Shown here: positions 1 through 8,024 of the stretch, in pieces
Position numbering within the stretch: position 1 is the first letter of the stretch
Layout: the number at the start of each line of letters is the position of its first letter
Assembly: GCF_900109145.1 (NCBI RefSeq)
Contig: NZ_FNYY01000028.1
Span: 1 to 51,540, forward strand
DNA: 51,540 bases
Direction of reading: 5' to 3'
Source of the DNA: Marinovum algicola
GTDB lineage: Bacteria; Pseudomonadota; Alphaproteobacteria; Rhodobacterales; Rhodobacteraceae
The notes under the pieces: generated by a model
The model's input: the letters and a program-made list of their open reading frames with translations, nothing else
What the model was told of the DNA's origin: nothing
Databases searched by the model: none
Program-made: the position numbers and the translations under genes

Positions 1-2
1 TC

Positions 3-302
3 CGCCAAACCTGCGCAGAACTCGACGTGCACATCGTCAAGGGCGTCGTGGCGCGTGACCATGTCCACATGTTCATCAGTGTGCCGCCGAAACTGGCCCT
101 CGCCACGGTCATGCAACGTATCAAGGGTCGCTCTTCGCGCCGGGTCCAGATGGAGTTCCCCGAATTGCGAAAGCGCTACTGGGGCCGCCGGTTCTGGGCT
201 CGTGGGTATTTCTCGACCACTTCGGGAAACGTGACCGACGACATCATACTTCAGTACCTCGAACTACATGGAAAACATGATGCTACCGGCGTCAGCCGGT
301 AG
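3..302 (+). CDS. tnpA: IS200/IS605-family transposase TnpA, 5' end cut by window edge
   Basis: The reading frame is open from base 3, so the start lies outside the window; the first internal start codon is a GTG at 27. The protein shows the HUH signature of Y1 transposases (DHVHMF, with the two histidines around a valine), followed by a VMQRIKGRSSR segment and a C-terminal YLE region, where the family carries its catalytic tyrosine and helix. These small enzymes move single-stranded DNA by recognising subterminal hairpins. About 100 residues are visible, against 130-150 for the family, so only the N-terminus is missing. The stop codon lies inside a perfect hairpin (283-302), the kind of structure such enzymes bind. 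It sits directly beside virB5 and may have inserted into the secretion cluster. Confidence 0.85.
   Translation, partial: RQTCAELDVHIVKGVVARDHVHMFISVPPKLALATVMQRIKGRSSRRVQMEFPELRKRYWGRRFWARGYFSTTSGNVTDDIILQYLELHGKHDATGVSR
283..302. repeat. Perfect 8-bp hairpin at transposase stop codon (IS200-like end)
   Basis: CTACCGGC (283-290), a GTCA loop, then GCCGGTAG (295-302). The right arm contains the TAG stop of the transposase. IS200/IS605 elements carry subterminal hairpins recognised by TnpA, so this is probably the right-end recognition structure. The exact element boundary cannot be placed without the other end. Confidence 0.6.
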
Positions 303-334
303 TGGTTCACTCGCCACCATTCATGCCCCCACGA

Positions 335-1147
335 TCAGTCTGCCCGGAGGTCCGGCAAGGTGAAATCCATGAAGCGCTGCTCCTCGGCGATGGTGGCGGC
401 ATCGATCACGCCGCCGGTGCCATCGCCCACGGTTTGAATCGCTTCCAGCTGCCACATCGCCACGAGGGCGATGGCCAATTCAGCTGTCACGCGCGTGTTG
501 AGATCGACGCTTTGCTTGAGCTCTTCCATGTCGTCGATGAGCCCGACAAGGCGGTCGACCCGCTCGAGCGATTGGCCGGCATCTTCATAGCTGTTCTGGG
601 CGGCGGCTGAGACGAGCGCGCCGGTTGTTGCCTGCGTGGCCACACGGATGGCTCCGGGATTTCCGCTCGTGGCCATCTCGGAGAGAGTGTCGTCGTCAAA
701 TCCGAGATCGGCCAGCACCCGGTCCATCTGGGTTTCGATTTCGCCTGCGCCGGAGCCCGAGAGGCCCGAGAAATCCCCAGTCTTGATCGCCTCAATCGTG
801 GCGAGGATGTCGCCGAACTCCTGGTCGAGCAGGCCATTGAGTTCGTCTTCCATCTCGGTGCGGATGATTTCTGGAAGCTCGGCGAGGCGGGTGAGGGCCT
901 CGTAGGTTCTTTGCAGCTCCGCGAGTTGGTCCGTGAGCGTGGCAAGCTGTTCGCGGAGCTGCGTCAGCTGCTCGTTTTGCAGGATCTCGTCTTCGATCAT
1001 CTGCCGGAGCTGCTGGATGTTTTGCGCGATATTCTGGGTGTCGACGACCGGCACACCTTGCGCGAGGGCAGGGGATAGGGCGCCAAGATGCAGACCAACC
1101 CCAAGTGTCGTGGCCAAAGCTGTCCTCAAGAGCAGATGTCCCATCAT
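335..1147 (-). CDS. virB5: VirB5-like minor pilin subunit of type IV secretion system
   Basis: A 270-residue protein with a signal peptide ending ALA-Q at residue 30. A long heptad-rich helical region covers about residues 38-100, and further helices run to a C-terminal motif ending FMDFT (259-263). This is the layout of the VirB5/TrbJ family, which caps or assembles the T-pilus in the periplasm. The start overlaps the stop of the preceding lytic-transglycosylase gene by 4 bases, so the two are probably translationally coupled. The C-terminal segment SVDLNT...AEL...FMDFT (213-263) recurs in that neighbour. The genes expected next (virB6, virB8-virB11) are not in the window. Family assignment rests on context and architecture, since VirB5 sequences are poorly conserved. 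Confidence 0.72.
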   Translation of the reverse strand: MMGHLLLRTALATTLGVGLHLGALSPALAQGVPVVDTQNIAQNIQQLRQMIEDEILQNEQLTQLREQLATLTDQLAELQRTYEALTRLAELPEIIRTEMEDELNGLLDQEFGDILATIEAIKTGDFSGLSGSGAGEIETQMDRVLADLGFDDDTLSEMATSGNPGAIRVATQATTGALVSAAAQNSYEDAGQSLERVDRLVGLIDDMEELKQSVDLNTRVTAELAIALVAMWQLEAIQTVGDGTGGVIDAATIAEEQRFMDFTLPDLRAD

Positions 1148-2298
1148 TCAATCTCCCTGATCGTAAAATCCATGAACGCGCCTTCGGCCATGCGGGCGCT
1201 GGCCTGGGCCAGCTCTTCGGCGGCGAGCACGCGGGTGCGGGCGGCCTGAAGCCGGATGCGGGCGGCCACGAGACGCACGAGTTCGGCGCGGGCATAAGTG
1301 TTGAGCGCAACGCTCTCCTGCACGTCCTCGGTTTCGGAAATCCGTTCGACGATATCGCGGATGCGCAGGGCGGATTGGCGGATCGCGGCTGGTGAGTTGC
1401 TGCCATAAAAGGCCGCGCCATGCCCGGTCATCGAAAGGTTCGCATTGGCCAGAAGCGCGGGGTCGATCGTGCCAAGCGCTTCGATCCCGCCGATACGGGT
1501 CAAATAGAGGTTATAGCGTTCGGGGATCACCTGGACGTAGTGCTGGGTTTCGGCAAAGGGCGGCACGCCACCATATTCGAATACCCGGCCGGGTCCCGCG
1601 TTATAGGCAGCGAGCGCATTGATGATATTGCCGTCGAAGGTGTTGAGCTGGGTCGCGAGATAGCGCGCGCCGCCATGCACCTGCAGATAGGGGCTGTCAT
1701 AGTATTCCGGGTTAATGCCCAGATCGCTGGCGGTGCCCGGCATGATCTGGGTGAGACCATAGGCGCCGACGGGAGAGCGTGCACCGATGGTGAAACGGCT
1801 TTCCTGCCAGATCAGCGCTTGCAGCAGCGCGCGCCATTGGACGGGGGAGAGCCCTGCGCGTCCAACACCCGCAAAGCCGCTGGTCTCCTGGGCAACGCGG
1901 ATGATGAGCTGCTCGATGTTTTCCGCAGCATCCCCGAACATCTGTGCACCGCCGGGATTGGGGTCGATCTCGCCCGTACCATAGACGGCTTCCACGGCGC
2001 GGTCGGGATCGCCGCTGCCGCTTTCCAGCCCCGAGACCATGGCCGGCAATCCCTGACCGCCGAAGCTGGTCTGGGCATCGAGGATGCGTCGGAGGGTTTC
2101 CAGCTGCTCCCGTTCGATCTCGGCGATGAGTTCGCGCACGGCAAGCTTGTCCGCCTGAACGGCCAAGTCAGCCTCGCGATCGCCAGTCTCGACGATGTCA
2201 CGCGCGGTCAGCCCACTGTCATTGGTCGGCACGCCCTGAGACAAGGCGAGACCGGGCAGCAGGCAAAACGCGAGGATATGAGGCAGGCTAGACTTCAA
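1144..2298 (-). CDS. Lytic transglycosylase (SLT domain) with VirB5-like flanks
   Basis: I place the start at a TTG (2298-2296) preceded by GGAGGG, which gives a clean signal peptide of about 20 residues and a 384-residue protein. Upstream in-frame codons run through the lipoprotein gene in another frame and do not look like protein. Residues 150-265 form an SLT lysozyme-like domain with catalytic Glu166 (WQESRF), GLTQIMPGTA (181-190) and AYNAGPG (231-237). It would cleave peptidoglycan so the secretion channel can pass. The mature N-terminus (QGVP...) and the C-terminus (ESVALNT...AEL...FMDFT, 328-379) match the same parts of the adjacent VirB5, so it looks like a VirB5 paralogue carrying an SLT domain. 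It overlaps the lipoprotein gene by 11 bases and virB5 by 4. Confidence 0.8.
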   Translation of the reverse strand: MKSSLPHILAFCLLPGLALSQGVPTNDSGLTARDIVETGDREADLAVQADKLAVRELIAEIEREQLETLRRILDAQTSFGGQGLPAMVSGLESGSGDPDRAVEAVYGTGEIDPNPGGAQMFGDAAENIEQLIIRVAQETSGFAGVGRAGLSPVQWRALLQALIWQESRFTIGARSPVGAYGLTQIMPGTASDLGINPEYYDSPYLQVHGGARYLATQLNTFDGNIINALAAYNAGPGRVFEYGGVPPFAETQHYVQVIPERYNLYLTRIGGIEALGTIDPALLANANLSMTGHGAAFYGSNSPAAIRQSALRIRDIVERISETEDVQESVALNTYARAELVRLVAARIRLQAARTRVLAAEELAQASARMAEGAFMDFTIREIE

Positions 2299-2455
2299 TG
2301 TCGCCCTCCGGGGTGCCAAGGAGCGTGAAGTCACAATCAGGCGCGACGGGTGCCGTGGACGCAAGGAATGTGAAGCAGTTCGCCTGCGGCTCCCGGTACT
2401 GGGTGCAGGAGGCCAGCGCGCCGAGCGCAGCCAAAGCGACAAGAATACGGATCAT
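2288..2455 (-). CDS. Small VirB7-like lipoprotein
   Basis: A 55-residue protein starting MIRILVALAAL with the lipobox LASC; Cys16 would be the lipidated residue. In type IV secretion systems a short lipoprotein (VirB7/TrwH) anchors VirB9 in the outer-membrane core complex. Two further cysteines (in QANCF and PDCDF) could form disulfides, as VirB7 does with VirB9. The start overlaps the virB4 stop as ATGA, and the end overlaps the TTG start of the transglycosylase gene. The role is inferred from size, lipobox and position; the sequence itself is too short to assign a family firmly. Confidence 0.72.
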   Translation of the reverse strand: MIRILVALAALGALASCTQYREPQANCFTFLASTAPVAPDCDFTLLGTPEGDIEV

Positions 2456-4827
2456 GAAAGCCTCCAAAAATCTGGGCGGTCGCGGTAGTCGGCACCGACG
2501 AGCGCTTCGCCTTTTTCCATGCCGCCGAGGATGGTGAGAATGGGCCCGAGGGCGCTCAAATCGGCATCGACGACGATGGATCCCTGGTCGTCGCGGATGA
2601 GAGCAAGGCGGCTGTCGCTGCCGGTATTGAGAAGCACGTCGAGTTCCTTCTCGTAAAGATTCAGCATCGCGTAGTCGGCGGCGTGGGCTCGGATGTTCGG
2701 GAGCAGGATCTGCGTCGGCACCGCCTCGACGATGGTCTTGCCGGTCCGGGTGCGTTCGAGCTGGCTTGCGTATTGCGTCATCATCACCGCGACGGTGTTC
2801 TGCTTGCGCGCAGTCACGAGCCAGTTCGACAACCGTTCGGCGAAATACGCGTTGTCGAGCGCCTTCCAGGCCTCGTCGATCACGATGATGGTGGGGCGGC
2901 GGTCCTCGATCTCGCGCTCGACCCGGCGGAAGAGATAGGAGAGGACGGCCATCCGCTCCTTGTCGGCTTCGCTGTCGAGAATGCCGGTCAGATCGAAACC
3001 CACCACATCGCCTTTGAGCGAGAAGGTGTCCTCGAGGCTCTGTCCGAAGATCCAGCCATAGCGGCCGTCCTCGGTCCATTCGAGGAGGCGCTGGTGCAGA
3101 TCACCGCCATCATCGGTCGAGACGAACAGCGATGCGAAATCCCGCCAGTTCCGCAAGGCGGGGTTGGTCGCCTGCGCATTCTGGCGCACGACTTCCTGGA
3201 TGCGGTTGGTCTGGGCAGGCGTCAGCGGTTTGTCGGCACGGTGCAGCAAGGTGGCGAGCCAATCCGAAAGCCATGCGGTGCCGCGCGCATCGACCTCGGT
3301 CCAGAGCGGATTGAGGCCCGTGGGTTGACCGGCGTTCAGGGAGGCGTAGCGCCCGCCATTGGCGCGGACGGCCATCTCCATGCCGAGGCGGTAGTCGAAA
3401 ACGAAGATCCGCGCCCCTGCTCGACGGGCCTGCGTCATGAGAAAGGCAGACAGAACCGATTTGCCCGAGCCCGGCCTGCCCATAATCAATGTATGACCGC
3501 TGGTCGGTTCGTTGTCAGGCGAGCCTTGCTCGTGATAGGAAAACCGGTAGGCGCTCTGCTCCGGCGTGGGCAAATAGGTGACGACCCGGCCCCAGGGGGT
3601 TTTCGCAGACGGTTTGCCGAGCTGCGTCCGGTGGAAGGCCGCGAAATCCGCAAAGTTGCGATTGGTGACGGCGCTGGCGCGGACGCGCTTGGGCTGGTTG
3701 CCGGGATGCTGGCTGAGGTAATGCGCCTTGGCGGCGACCCGCTCGCCGATCATCTTTACGCCTTCGGTCGCGGCGGCGTTCACGATCTCGGCGCTGAGGG
3801 TTTGCAGTTCTTCGAGCGTGTCGCAAAAGAGCGTCACGATCATGTGATGCTCGCCGAAGCTTTGGCGCTTGGCCTCGAGATCATCGGCCGCGATATCGAG
3901 GGCTTCCAGGAGCGAGAGGGCCGCGTCCTGGCTGGCCTGCATCTGGCGCTTTTGCCGCTTGATACGGCCCGCCATGAGGTTCGAATTGATCGGTGTGAAG
4001 GAATGGGTGACGATCATGTCGACCGGCAGGTTCAGCATGTCGAACATGGTGCAGGAGGTGGCCTCAGCATATTCCCCGATGGTGAAACTCTTGCCGTAGC
4101 GATGGCCCACGACGCCCTCGGAAAGCTCAAAATGATCGCCGTGGAACGTCACCCGGGTATTTGCGACGTTGAAGGACAGAAAGCCGTAGGTGTTTGCCGG
4201 GTAGAGCGGCAGCTCGGTGCCTGTGTTCAGCGCGCCCAGAAACCCCACCAATTCCCCCGATGCGGCCGACAGCAAGCGCGGCTTCAGCTCGGCGAGGCCA
4301 GACAGAAAGACGTTCACGGCCTCGCCCAGTCGCCGCAGGCGTTTGCGGGTCTCCTCTCTCAGCCGGTCCGGCGCGCTGCGGCTGAGGAACGGCAGGAGGC
4401 TTTTCGGGGGTGGGCGGTGAATGACGGTGAGCGTCAGCGTCTTGTCGCGCAGCCCGCTGGTCTCGAGTTTCGCGCGCCAGCGCCGGTCAACCTCGCCTGC
4501 GAAGCTGTCCTCACGGATCGGGTCGAGATCAGGTTTGATGGCCTTGGAGACCTTGTGGACGTAATAGCTGAATTCCGGGCCGAGCTGCGCGACGATGCGG
4601 GCAAAAAGCGCCGTCACCTTGTCAAGATAGGCATCGTCCGTCGTGTAGCTGTTGATCCCCTCGAGCCGGATGCAGCGGAAGAGTTCGTTCACCCGGGTCC
4701 GCACGGTCTGGTCGTCGACGAGGCTCACATAGGGCAGCATATGCGCGAGGCGGGTCTCGCGCGCATACCAGTCTGGCGTCATTGTGCGGGCATCGAGCGC
4801 AGCATCGCGGGCGTCATCACGGGGCAT
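2452..4827 (-). CDS. virB4: VirB4 type IV secretion ATPase
   Basis: A CagE/TrbE/VirB4-family ATPase of about 790 residues, the size of full-length VirB4. It contains the Walker A motif GRPGSGKS and, about 195 residues later, the Walker B motif IIVIDEAW. The N-terminal half has the family's inner-membrane-associated region with the segment VDMIVTHSFTPIN. It powers pilus assembly and substrate transfer at the inner membrane. The start is either the ATG at 4827, preceded by GGGGA, or one at 4842; both overlap the end of virB3. The stop overlaps the lipoprotein start as ATGA. No frameshift or missing motif is visible, so the gene appears functional. Confidence 0.95.
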   Translation of the reverse strand: MPRDDARDAALDARTMTPDWYARETRLAHMLPYVSLVDDQTVRTRVNELFRCIRLEGINSYTTDDAYLDKVTALFARIVAQLGPEFSYYVHKVSKAIKPDLDPIREDSFAGEVDRRWRAKLETSGLRDKTLTLTVIHRPPPKSLLPFLSRSAPDRLREETRKRLRRLGEAVNVFLSGLAELKPRLLSAASGELVGFLGALNTGTELPLYPANTYGFLSFNVANTRVTFHGDHFELSEGVVGHRYGKSFTIGEYAEATSCTMFDMLNLPVDMIVTHSFTPINSNLMAGRIKRQKRQMQASQDAALSLLEALDIAADDLEAKRQSFGEHHMIVTLFCDTLEELQTLSAEIVNAAATEGVKMIGERVAAKAHYLSQHPGNQPKRVRASAVTNRNFADFAAFHRTQLGKPSAKTPWGRVVTYLPTPEQSAYRFSYHEQGSPDNEPTSGHTLIMGRPGSGKSVLSAFLMTQARRAGARIFVFDYRLGMEMAVRANGGRYASLNAGQPTGLNPLWTEVDARGTAWLSDWLATLLHRADKPLTPAQTNRIQEVVRQNAQATNPALRNWRDFASLFVSTDDGGDLHQRLLEWTEDGRYGWIFGQSLEDTFSLKGDVVGFDLTGILDSEADKERMAVLSYLFRRVEREIEDRRPTIIVIDEAWKALDNAYFAERLSNWLVTARKQNTVAVMMTQYASQLERTRTGKTIVEAVPTQILLPNIRAHAADYAMLNLYEKELDVLLNTGSDSRLALIRDDQGSIVVDADLSALGPILTILGGMEKGEALVGADYRDRPDFWRLS

Positions 4828-5095
4828 AGCTGTCCCCGCCATGGATGGACCTGTTGCGCGTGGGCGGTGTCTCCTGCAGGGCCGTCATCATCACATCGAT
4901 GAAACGCGGGTCCCAATCTGCGGCCTTCCACAGCACCGGATAAAGAAGGGCGGCCACGCCCAGCACCGCGATGTGCTGGACCCAGACGAACAAGAGCACC
5001 GAACCGAAGAGCCAGACCATCGCGTACATGATGGGCAGGCCCAGAAGCTTCGGCGGGCGCACGAGGCCGAGAAAGAGAGGCGCGCGCTCAGCCAC
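4817..5095 (-). CDS. virB3: VirB3 inner-membrane protein of type IV secretion system
   Basis: I start this at GTG 5095, which overlaps the virB2 stop (GTGGCTGA) and gives 92 residues, the usual VirB3 length. Upstream in-frame codons would add a low-complexity proline stretch, so I do not include them. The protein begins with the typical R-P segment (LVRPPKLLGLPI) and then two hydrophobic helices, about residues 22-40 and 44-58. VirB3 sits in the inner membrane and works with VirB4, whose gene follows directly with overlap. Family recognition rests on length, membrane topology, the PP-hydrophobic start and the virB2-virB3-virB4 order. Confidence 0.85.
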   Translation of the reverse strand: MAERAPLFLGLVRPPKLLGLPIMYAMVWLFGSVLLFVWVQHIAVLGVAALLYPVLWKAADWDPRFIDVMMTALQETPPTRNRSIHGGDSYAP

Positions 5096-5381
5096 CGGCA
5101 AAGACCGCGGCAACGATGGTGGGGGCGGCGGCAACACCAGCGATGCCCACGAGGACCCAGAGCGCCTGGCGCAGATCGATGATGTTGAAGAACCAGCTCA
5201 AGAAAACGCCGAGAACGGCGAGTGTGGCGATGACGACGCCAAGTGGGCCGGTCAGCGCATCGACGATGCCCTGCAACAGGCTCTGGATCGGGGAGAGATC
5301 GATGCTCTGTGCAAGGACGGGCTCGGCAATGAACAGGAATAGCGCCAGCGAGGCGACAAAGAGGTTTGAAATCTGTCTCAT
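5088..5381 (-). CDS. virB2: VirB2 major pilin precursor
   Basis: A 97-residue protein with a signal peptide ending VLAQ (about residue 25), followed by two long hydrophobic helices joined by a short polar loop (IIDLRQ). This is the standard layout of a VirB2/TrbC prepilin, which becomes the main subunit of the conjugative pilus. The start codon overlaps the stop of virB1 by 4 bases (ATGA) and the end overlaps virB3, consistent with one polycistronic message. No processing peptidase gene is seen in the window. Confidence 0.88.
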   Translation of the reverse strand: MRQISNLFVASLALFLFIAEPVLAQSIDLSPIQSLLQGIVDALTGPLGVVIATLAVLGVFLSWFFNIIDLRQALWVLVGIAGVAAAPTIVAAVFAGG

Positions 5382-6112
5382 GAATTTGATCCTTCCAATC
5401 GGGCCATGACAGCCATGACGCGGGCCACGTGGTTCTGGGTTTCTCGGTAGGGGGGAACGCCGCCATACTGGCGGACCGCATCGGGTCCGGCGTTGTAGGC
5501 AGCCAGCGCCAGGTGCGGATCGCCGAACGTCTCCAGCATCATCGCGAGGTAGCGGGCGGAGCCGTCGAGGTTCTGCAGCGGATCACGCGGGTCGACGCCC
5601 AGATCACGCGCCGTCGCTGGCATCAATTGACCAAGGCCAGTGGCACCTGCACTTGAAATCGCATCCAGCCGGTAGGCGCTCTCAACCTCGATATTGGCCC
5701 GATAGAGAGCCAGCCAATCCGTCACGGAGAGCTCTGCGCGGCGCAAACCGGGATGGCTGGCATAGCGCAGAGCGGTGGTTTCGATGGCAGTGAGAACATC
5801 CGCGCGGGGCAGAGGAGCGGGCCGCGAGAGCGCTGCCAATTGAATGTCTTCTGGCTCTGCGTCCCGTTCGTCAAAGATTGCCAGATCATCGGACGCGGAA
5901 CCCTGACCAATGCCGTCATTGTAGTTCCGGGCAAAACTGTCCTGGGATTGGGACGGGGTCAGAGAGCCATCGCTCTCCATGACCAGCACCATTTGGGCAG
6001 AGGCCGGTCCCGCCAGAAACCAGAAAAGGAGAAGGTTACTTGCGGCCGCTCTTGTCGGTAGGAGCCAACTTATGCGTCGTCCGCTGGCCCTCTTCGAGCG
6101 GGACATCGGCAT
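5378..6112 (-). CDS. virB1: VirB1-like lytic transglycosylase
   Basis: A 244-residue protein with an SLT domain: catalytic Glu144 (EVESAYR), GLGQLMPATA (159-168) and AYNAGP (205-210). A signal peptide with a basic start (RSKRASGRR) and hydrophobic core ends near ASAQ. I choose ATG 6112 (6106 is also possible) because no start codon lies closer to the signal peptide; this makes it overlap the preceding gene by 77 bases in another frame. It would open the peptidoglycan for the secretion channel. This is the second SLT protein in the same operon, the other lying between virB4 and virB5, which is unusual for a minimal VirB system. Confidence 0.85.
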   Translation of the reverse strand: MPMSRSKRASGRRISWLLPTRAAASNLLLFWFLAGPASAQMVLVMESDGSLTPSQSQDSFARNYNDGIGQGSASDDLAIFDERDAEPEDIQLAALSRPAPLPRADVLTAIETTALRYASHPGLRRAELSVTDWLALYRANIEVESAYRLDAISSAGATGLGQLMPATARDLGVDPRDPLQNLDGSARYLAMMLETFGDPHLALAAYNAGPDAVRQYGGVPPYRETQNHVARVMAVMARLEGSNS

Positions 6113-6389
6113 GGGAGAAACCGATGCCGATGAGGAAGGAGACCACGCCCGTGATAGTTTTGAATTCGCGGATTTTGATATCGTTATAGGTCGTCCGTGT
6201 GCGGGCAGTAACAAGGAGCTTTTCGACGCCTTCGTCAGAGACGGCACGCATGATCCAAACCCCATAGTAGCTGGGGCCTTTCTTATGCGCAGCTTCCTGG
6301 CACAAGACCTCGGCGCGATAGCCGCTCTCCACGAGGTCGCGGAATCTGGCTTCAGTGACCACATTAGGTGCTTCGATTTCCCAGTTCAT
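6036..6389 (-). CDS. Conserved small protein at head of the secretion operon, function unknown
   Basis: A 117-residue soluble protein when started at ATG 6389 (MNWEIEAP). The frame is open further to 6479, but that would place the palindromic box at 6461-6472 inside the coding region, so I prefer the internal start. It has no signal peptide; one weakly hydrophobic stretch (GVVSFLIGIGF) lies near residues 80-90. The sequence reads as a compact alpha/beta protein (VTEARFRDLV, GVWIMRAVSDEGVEKLLVTAR). It is the first gene of the virB1-virB5 transcription unit and overlaps virB1. I do not recognise a named family. By position it may be regulatory or an accessory factor of the secretion system. Confidence 0.65.
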   Translation of the reverse strand: MNWEIEAPNVVTEARFRDLVESGYRAEVLCQEAAHKKGPSYYGVWIMRAVSDEGVEKLLVTARTRTTYNDIKIREFKTITGVVSFLIGIGFSHADVPLEEGQRTTHKLAPTDKSGRK

Positions 6390-6454
6390 ACCTGCGGTCA
6401 CACTTCTCTTGATCCGAGCCGTATGCGCGCCTTGCCCACCATGGACGTGACGAT

Positions 6455-6476
6455 CATACGAAAGTATACTTTTGTG
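6455..6476. promoter_or_regulatory. Palindromic operator/promoter box, copy 1 (AAAGTATACTTT)
   Basis: CATACG followed by the perfect 12-bp palindrome AAAGTATACTTT (6461-6472). A nearly identical box is found at 8025-8046. TATACT within the palindrome resembles a -10 hexamer on both strands. The box lies 66 bases or more upstream of the minus-strand start at 6389 and about 100 bases upstream of the plus-strand gene at 6573, so it could control both. Confidence 0.55.
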
Positions 6477-6572
6477 CATCAAGCGATATTTATGGGTCTG
6501 CCGTTCAGTCGGCGGACCTTCGCCAAAACGAGCGAATTACCTTAATGCCCCGCAACAGTAGGAGATTTGTGC

Positions 6573-6869
6573 ATGAAGATGAAGCGACTGCAGCCCATCC
6601 CACAGGCTATAGTATTGCTGCTCGTTTTCCCAGGGGCGGTTGATGCAGGGGCGTGCCTTCCTCCTCTCCGGCCATTTGTGCCCGACGACCCAGTTGCACT
6701 TGCCGAATTTGCCGACCTGATAGGCGAAGATTTTGAGACCTACATAGAAGATGTGCAGGCGTATTTCCGGTGTTTGGAGCAAGAGCGTGCCCGAGCGTTT
6801 GATGAGGCGAGGCAGGTCAGTCAGGATTATGAGCGGTTTTTACAGGAACGTGATGCGGACAACCGCTAA
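6573..6869 (+). CDS. Small exported protein, function unknown
   Basis: A 98-residue protein that starts at ATG 6573 with GGAG eight bases upstream. The N-terminus (MKMKRLQPIPQ, then a hydrophobic run ending VDAGA) is a signal peptide of about 25 residues. The mature part has two cysteines (GACLPP and FRCLEQ) that could form a disulfide, followed by a charged helical C-terminus (ERARAFDEARQVSQDYERF). It is read away from the virB operon, from a shared 90- to 180-base divergent region. Export and location suggest a periplasmic accessory protein of the transfer system. I recognise no named family. Confidence 0.6.
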   Translation: MKMKRLQPIPQAIVLLLVFPGAVDAGACLPPLRPFVPDDPVALAEFADLIGEDFETYIEDVQAYFRCLEQERARAFDEARQVSQDYERFLQERDADNR

Positions 6870-7054
6870 CGTTCCTGGCCCTCTTCGCCATTGATCGGTC
6901 GTCGAACAAAATTTTCGATCGGGTCACCACTCCATAAAATACCAGCTTCGCCGTTGTTCCAATGGTACTCGATCCCGACCAGTTCATCGCTATTCGGGCA
7001 TACCAGTCTGAATATAGGAACAGCTTCCAACATGTCTGATGTTTGATCCGTCAT
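6866..7054 (-). CDS. Hypothetical 62-residue protein
   Basis: An acidic protein beginning MTDQTSDMLEAVP at ATG 7054. The frame is open further upstream, but those residues look non-coding. It contains FRLVCPNSDELVGIEYHWN, reminiscent of small cytoplasmic proteins of unknown function. There is no clear Shine-Dalgarno sequence. It overlaps the convergent small exported gene by 4 bases at their 3' ends. Existence is moderately supported by protein-like composition only. Confidence 0.4.
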   Translation of the reverse strand: MTDQTSDMLEAVPIFRLVCPNSDELVGIEYHWNNGEAGILWSGDPIENFVRRPINGEEGQER

Positions 7055-7295
7055 GACGCACTCATTTATCAACTTTGGGTTGAGCGTTTCCGACTGTACG
7101 GATGAAGACAACAGGGCTTGTGGTTGATCAGAGTTTCGGGCGGAGCGTTGCTGCAAATCAAACTTGGTGCGCAAAACTCCGCACAATGCTCGGATTTTGA
7201 TGGGGAACTCCGTTCAGCCGACTGAATGAGCAAAGTTAAGATTCTGCGTCAACGGTACGAATCGCAGGTCATGAATGCCGTTTTTTTGATCACTG

Positions 7296-7991
7296 TTAGT
7301 AGTTCACCTGCTCGAACCCGTAGTTGCCTTCATAGTCACGCCAATCGACGAAGACGGATCGGTGATAAATGTCGGGGCAATGCTCGCCCCATCGTTCAAG
7401 GCCTGTATGGGCCTCGGGCAGGGCAGTTATGGAAGATCGCTGCCAAGAAAAATCGCCTTGGGTCCCGTAGGTGCCGAGGACCACGGTCGCGCTTCGGTTG
7501 CAGTCACCATCGCGCCCGGACTCGTGCTGTCGTGCGTACCGGACATCAAAAACACGGATGGATCGTACAAAATTGAACTCAGGGCCGCTGATATCGATAT
7601 CCGCGCGGTCCTCAATGAAACGGAGGGCCCGGTCGGTGGGAACGAACTCGTCAACTGGCAGGGATTGAAGTGGTCTACGGCTGTCGGGACGGTGCAAGGC
7701 TTCGAAGATGCGGCCAGCGTTGTTTGATAGCCGATCGCTCCCATAGGAGGCGCCCATGGGACAGCGCCAGATTTGCAGCGGCGGTTCCACCGGCCAGGGC
7801 GTAATCCGCCGGATGAATTCGGCGCGAGCCCGAGCGCAAGGGACGGAAGCGGGCCAGCCTCCAGACAGGCACAAGAGGATCGCGCAATCGATCGGGTAGG
7901 TCTGTGCGCGGGCGGGCACTGGCTGCGAGAAACCTGTCACGGTCAAAGCGACTGCGACCGAGGGGAGGAGCTTCTTGATTAGATGGCGCAT
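7296..7991 (-). CDS. Exported cysteine-containing protein of the secretion region, function unknown
   Basis: A 231-residue protein. ATG 7991 is preceded by GGAGG at good spacing, and the N-terminus (MRHLIKKLLPSVAVALTV... ending ARAQ) is a signal peptide of about 30 residues. The mature protein starts with a cysteine-rich stretch (DCAILLCLSGGWP, then SVPCARAR and IWRCP) containing several aromatic residues and prolines. No enzymatic motif is visible. The palindromic box at 8025-8046, with TATACT as a possible -10, lies about 34 bases upstream of the start codon, giving it the same apparent control as the virB operon. That and the export signal suggest a periplasmic component associated with conjugation. 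I believe similar proteins occur beside rhodobacterial transfer regions, but I cannot verify this here. Confidence 0.7.
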   Translation of the reverse strand: MRHLIKKLLPSVAVALTVTGFSQPVPARAQTYPIDCAILLCLSGGWPASVPCARARAEFIRRITPWPVEPPLQIWRCPMGASYGSDRLSNNAGRIFEALHRPDSRRPLQSLPVDEFVPTDRALRFIEDRADIDISGPEFNFVRSIRVFDVRYARQHESGRDGDCNRSATVVLGTYGTQGDFSWQRSSITALPEAHTGLERWGEHCPDIYHRSVFVDWRDYEGNYGFEQVNY

Positions 7992-8024
7992 GGTGCGGAA
8001 CCTCCGTGAGAGGAGTTCAGCATA

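Noticed and set aside
2683-4902. Long plus-strand open frame opposite virB4
   Set aside because: It is the antisense of an intact virB4 with Walker motifs and a coupled operon; the translated product has no protein-like features.
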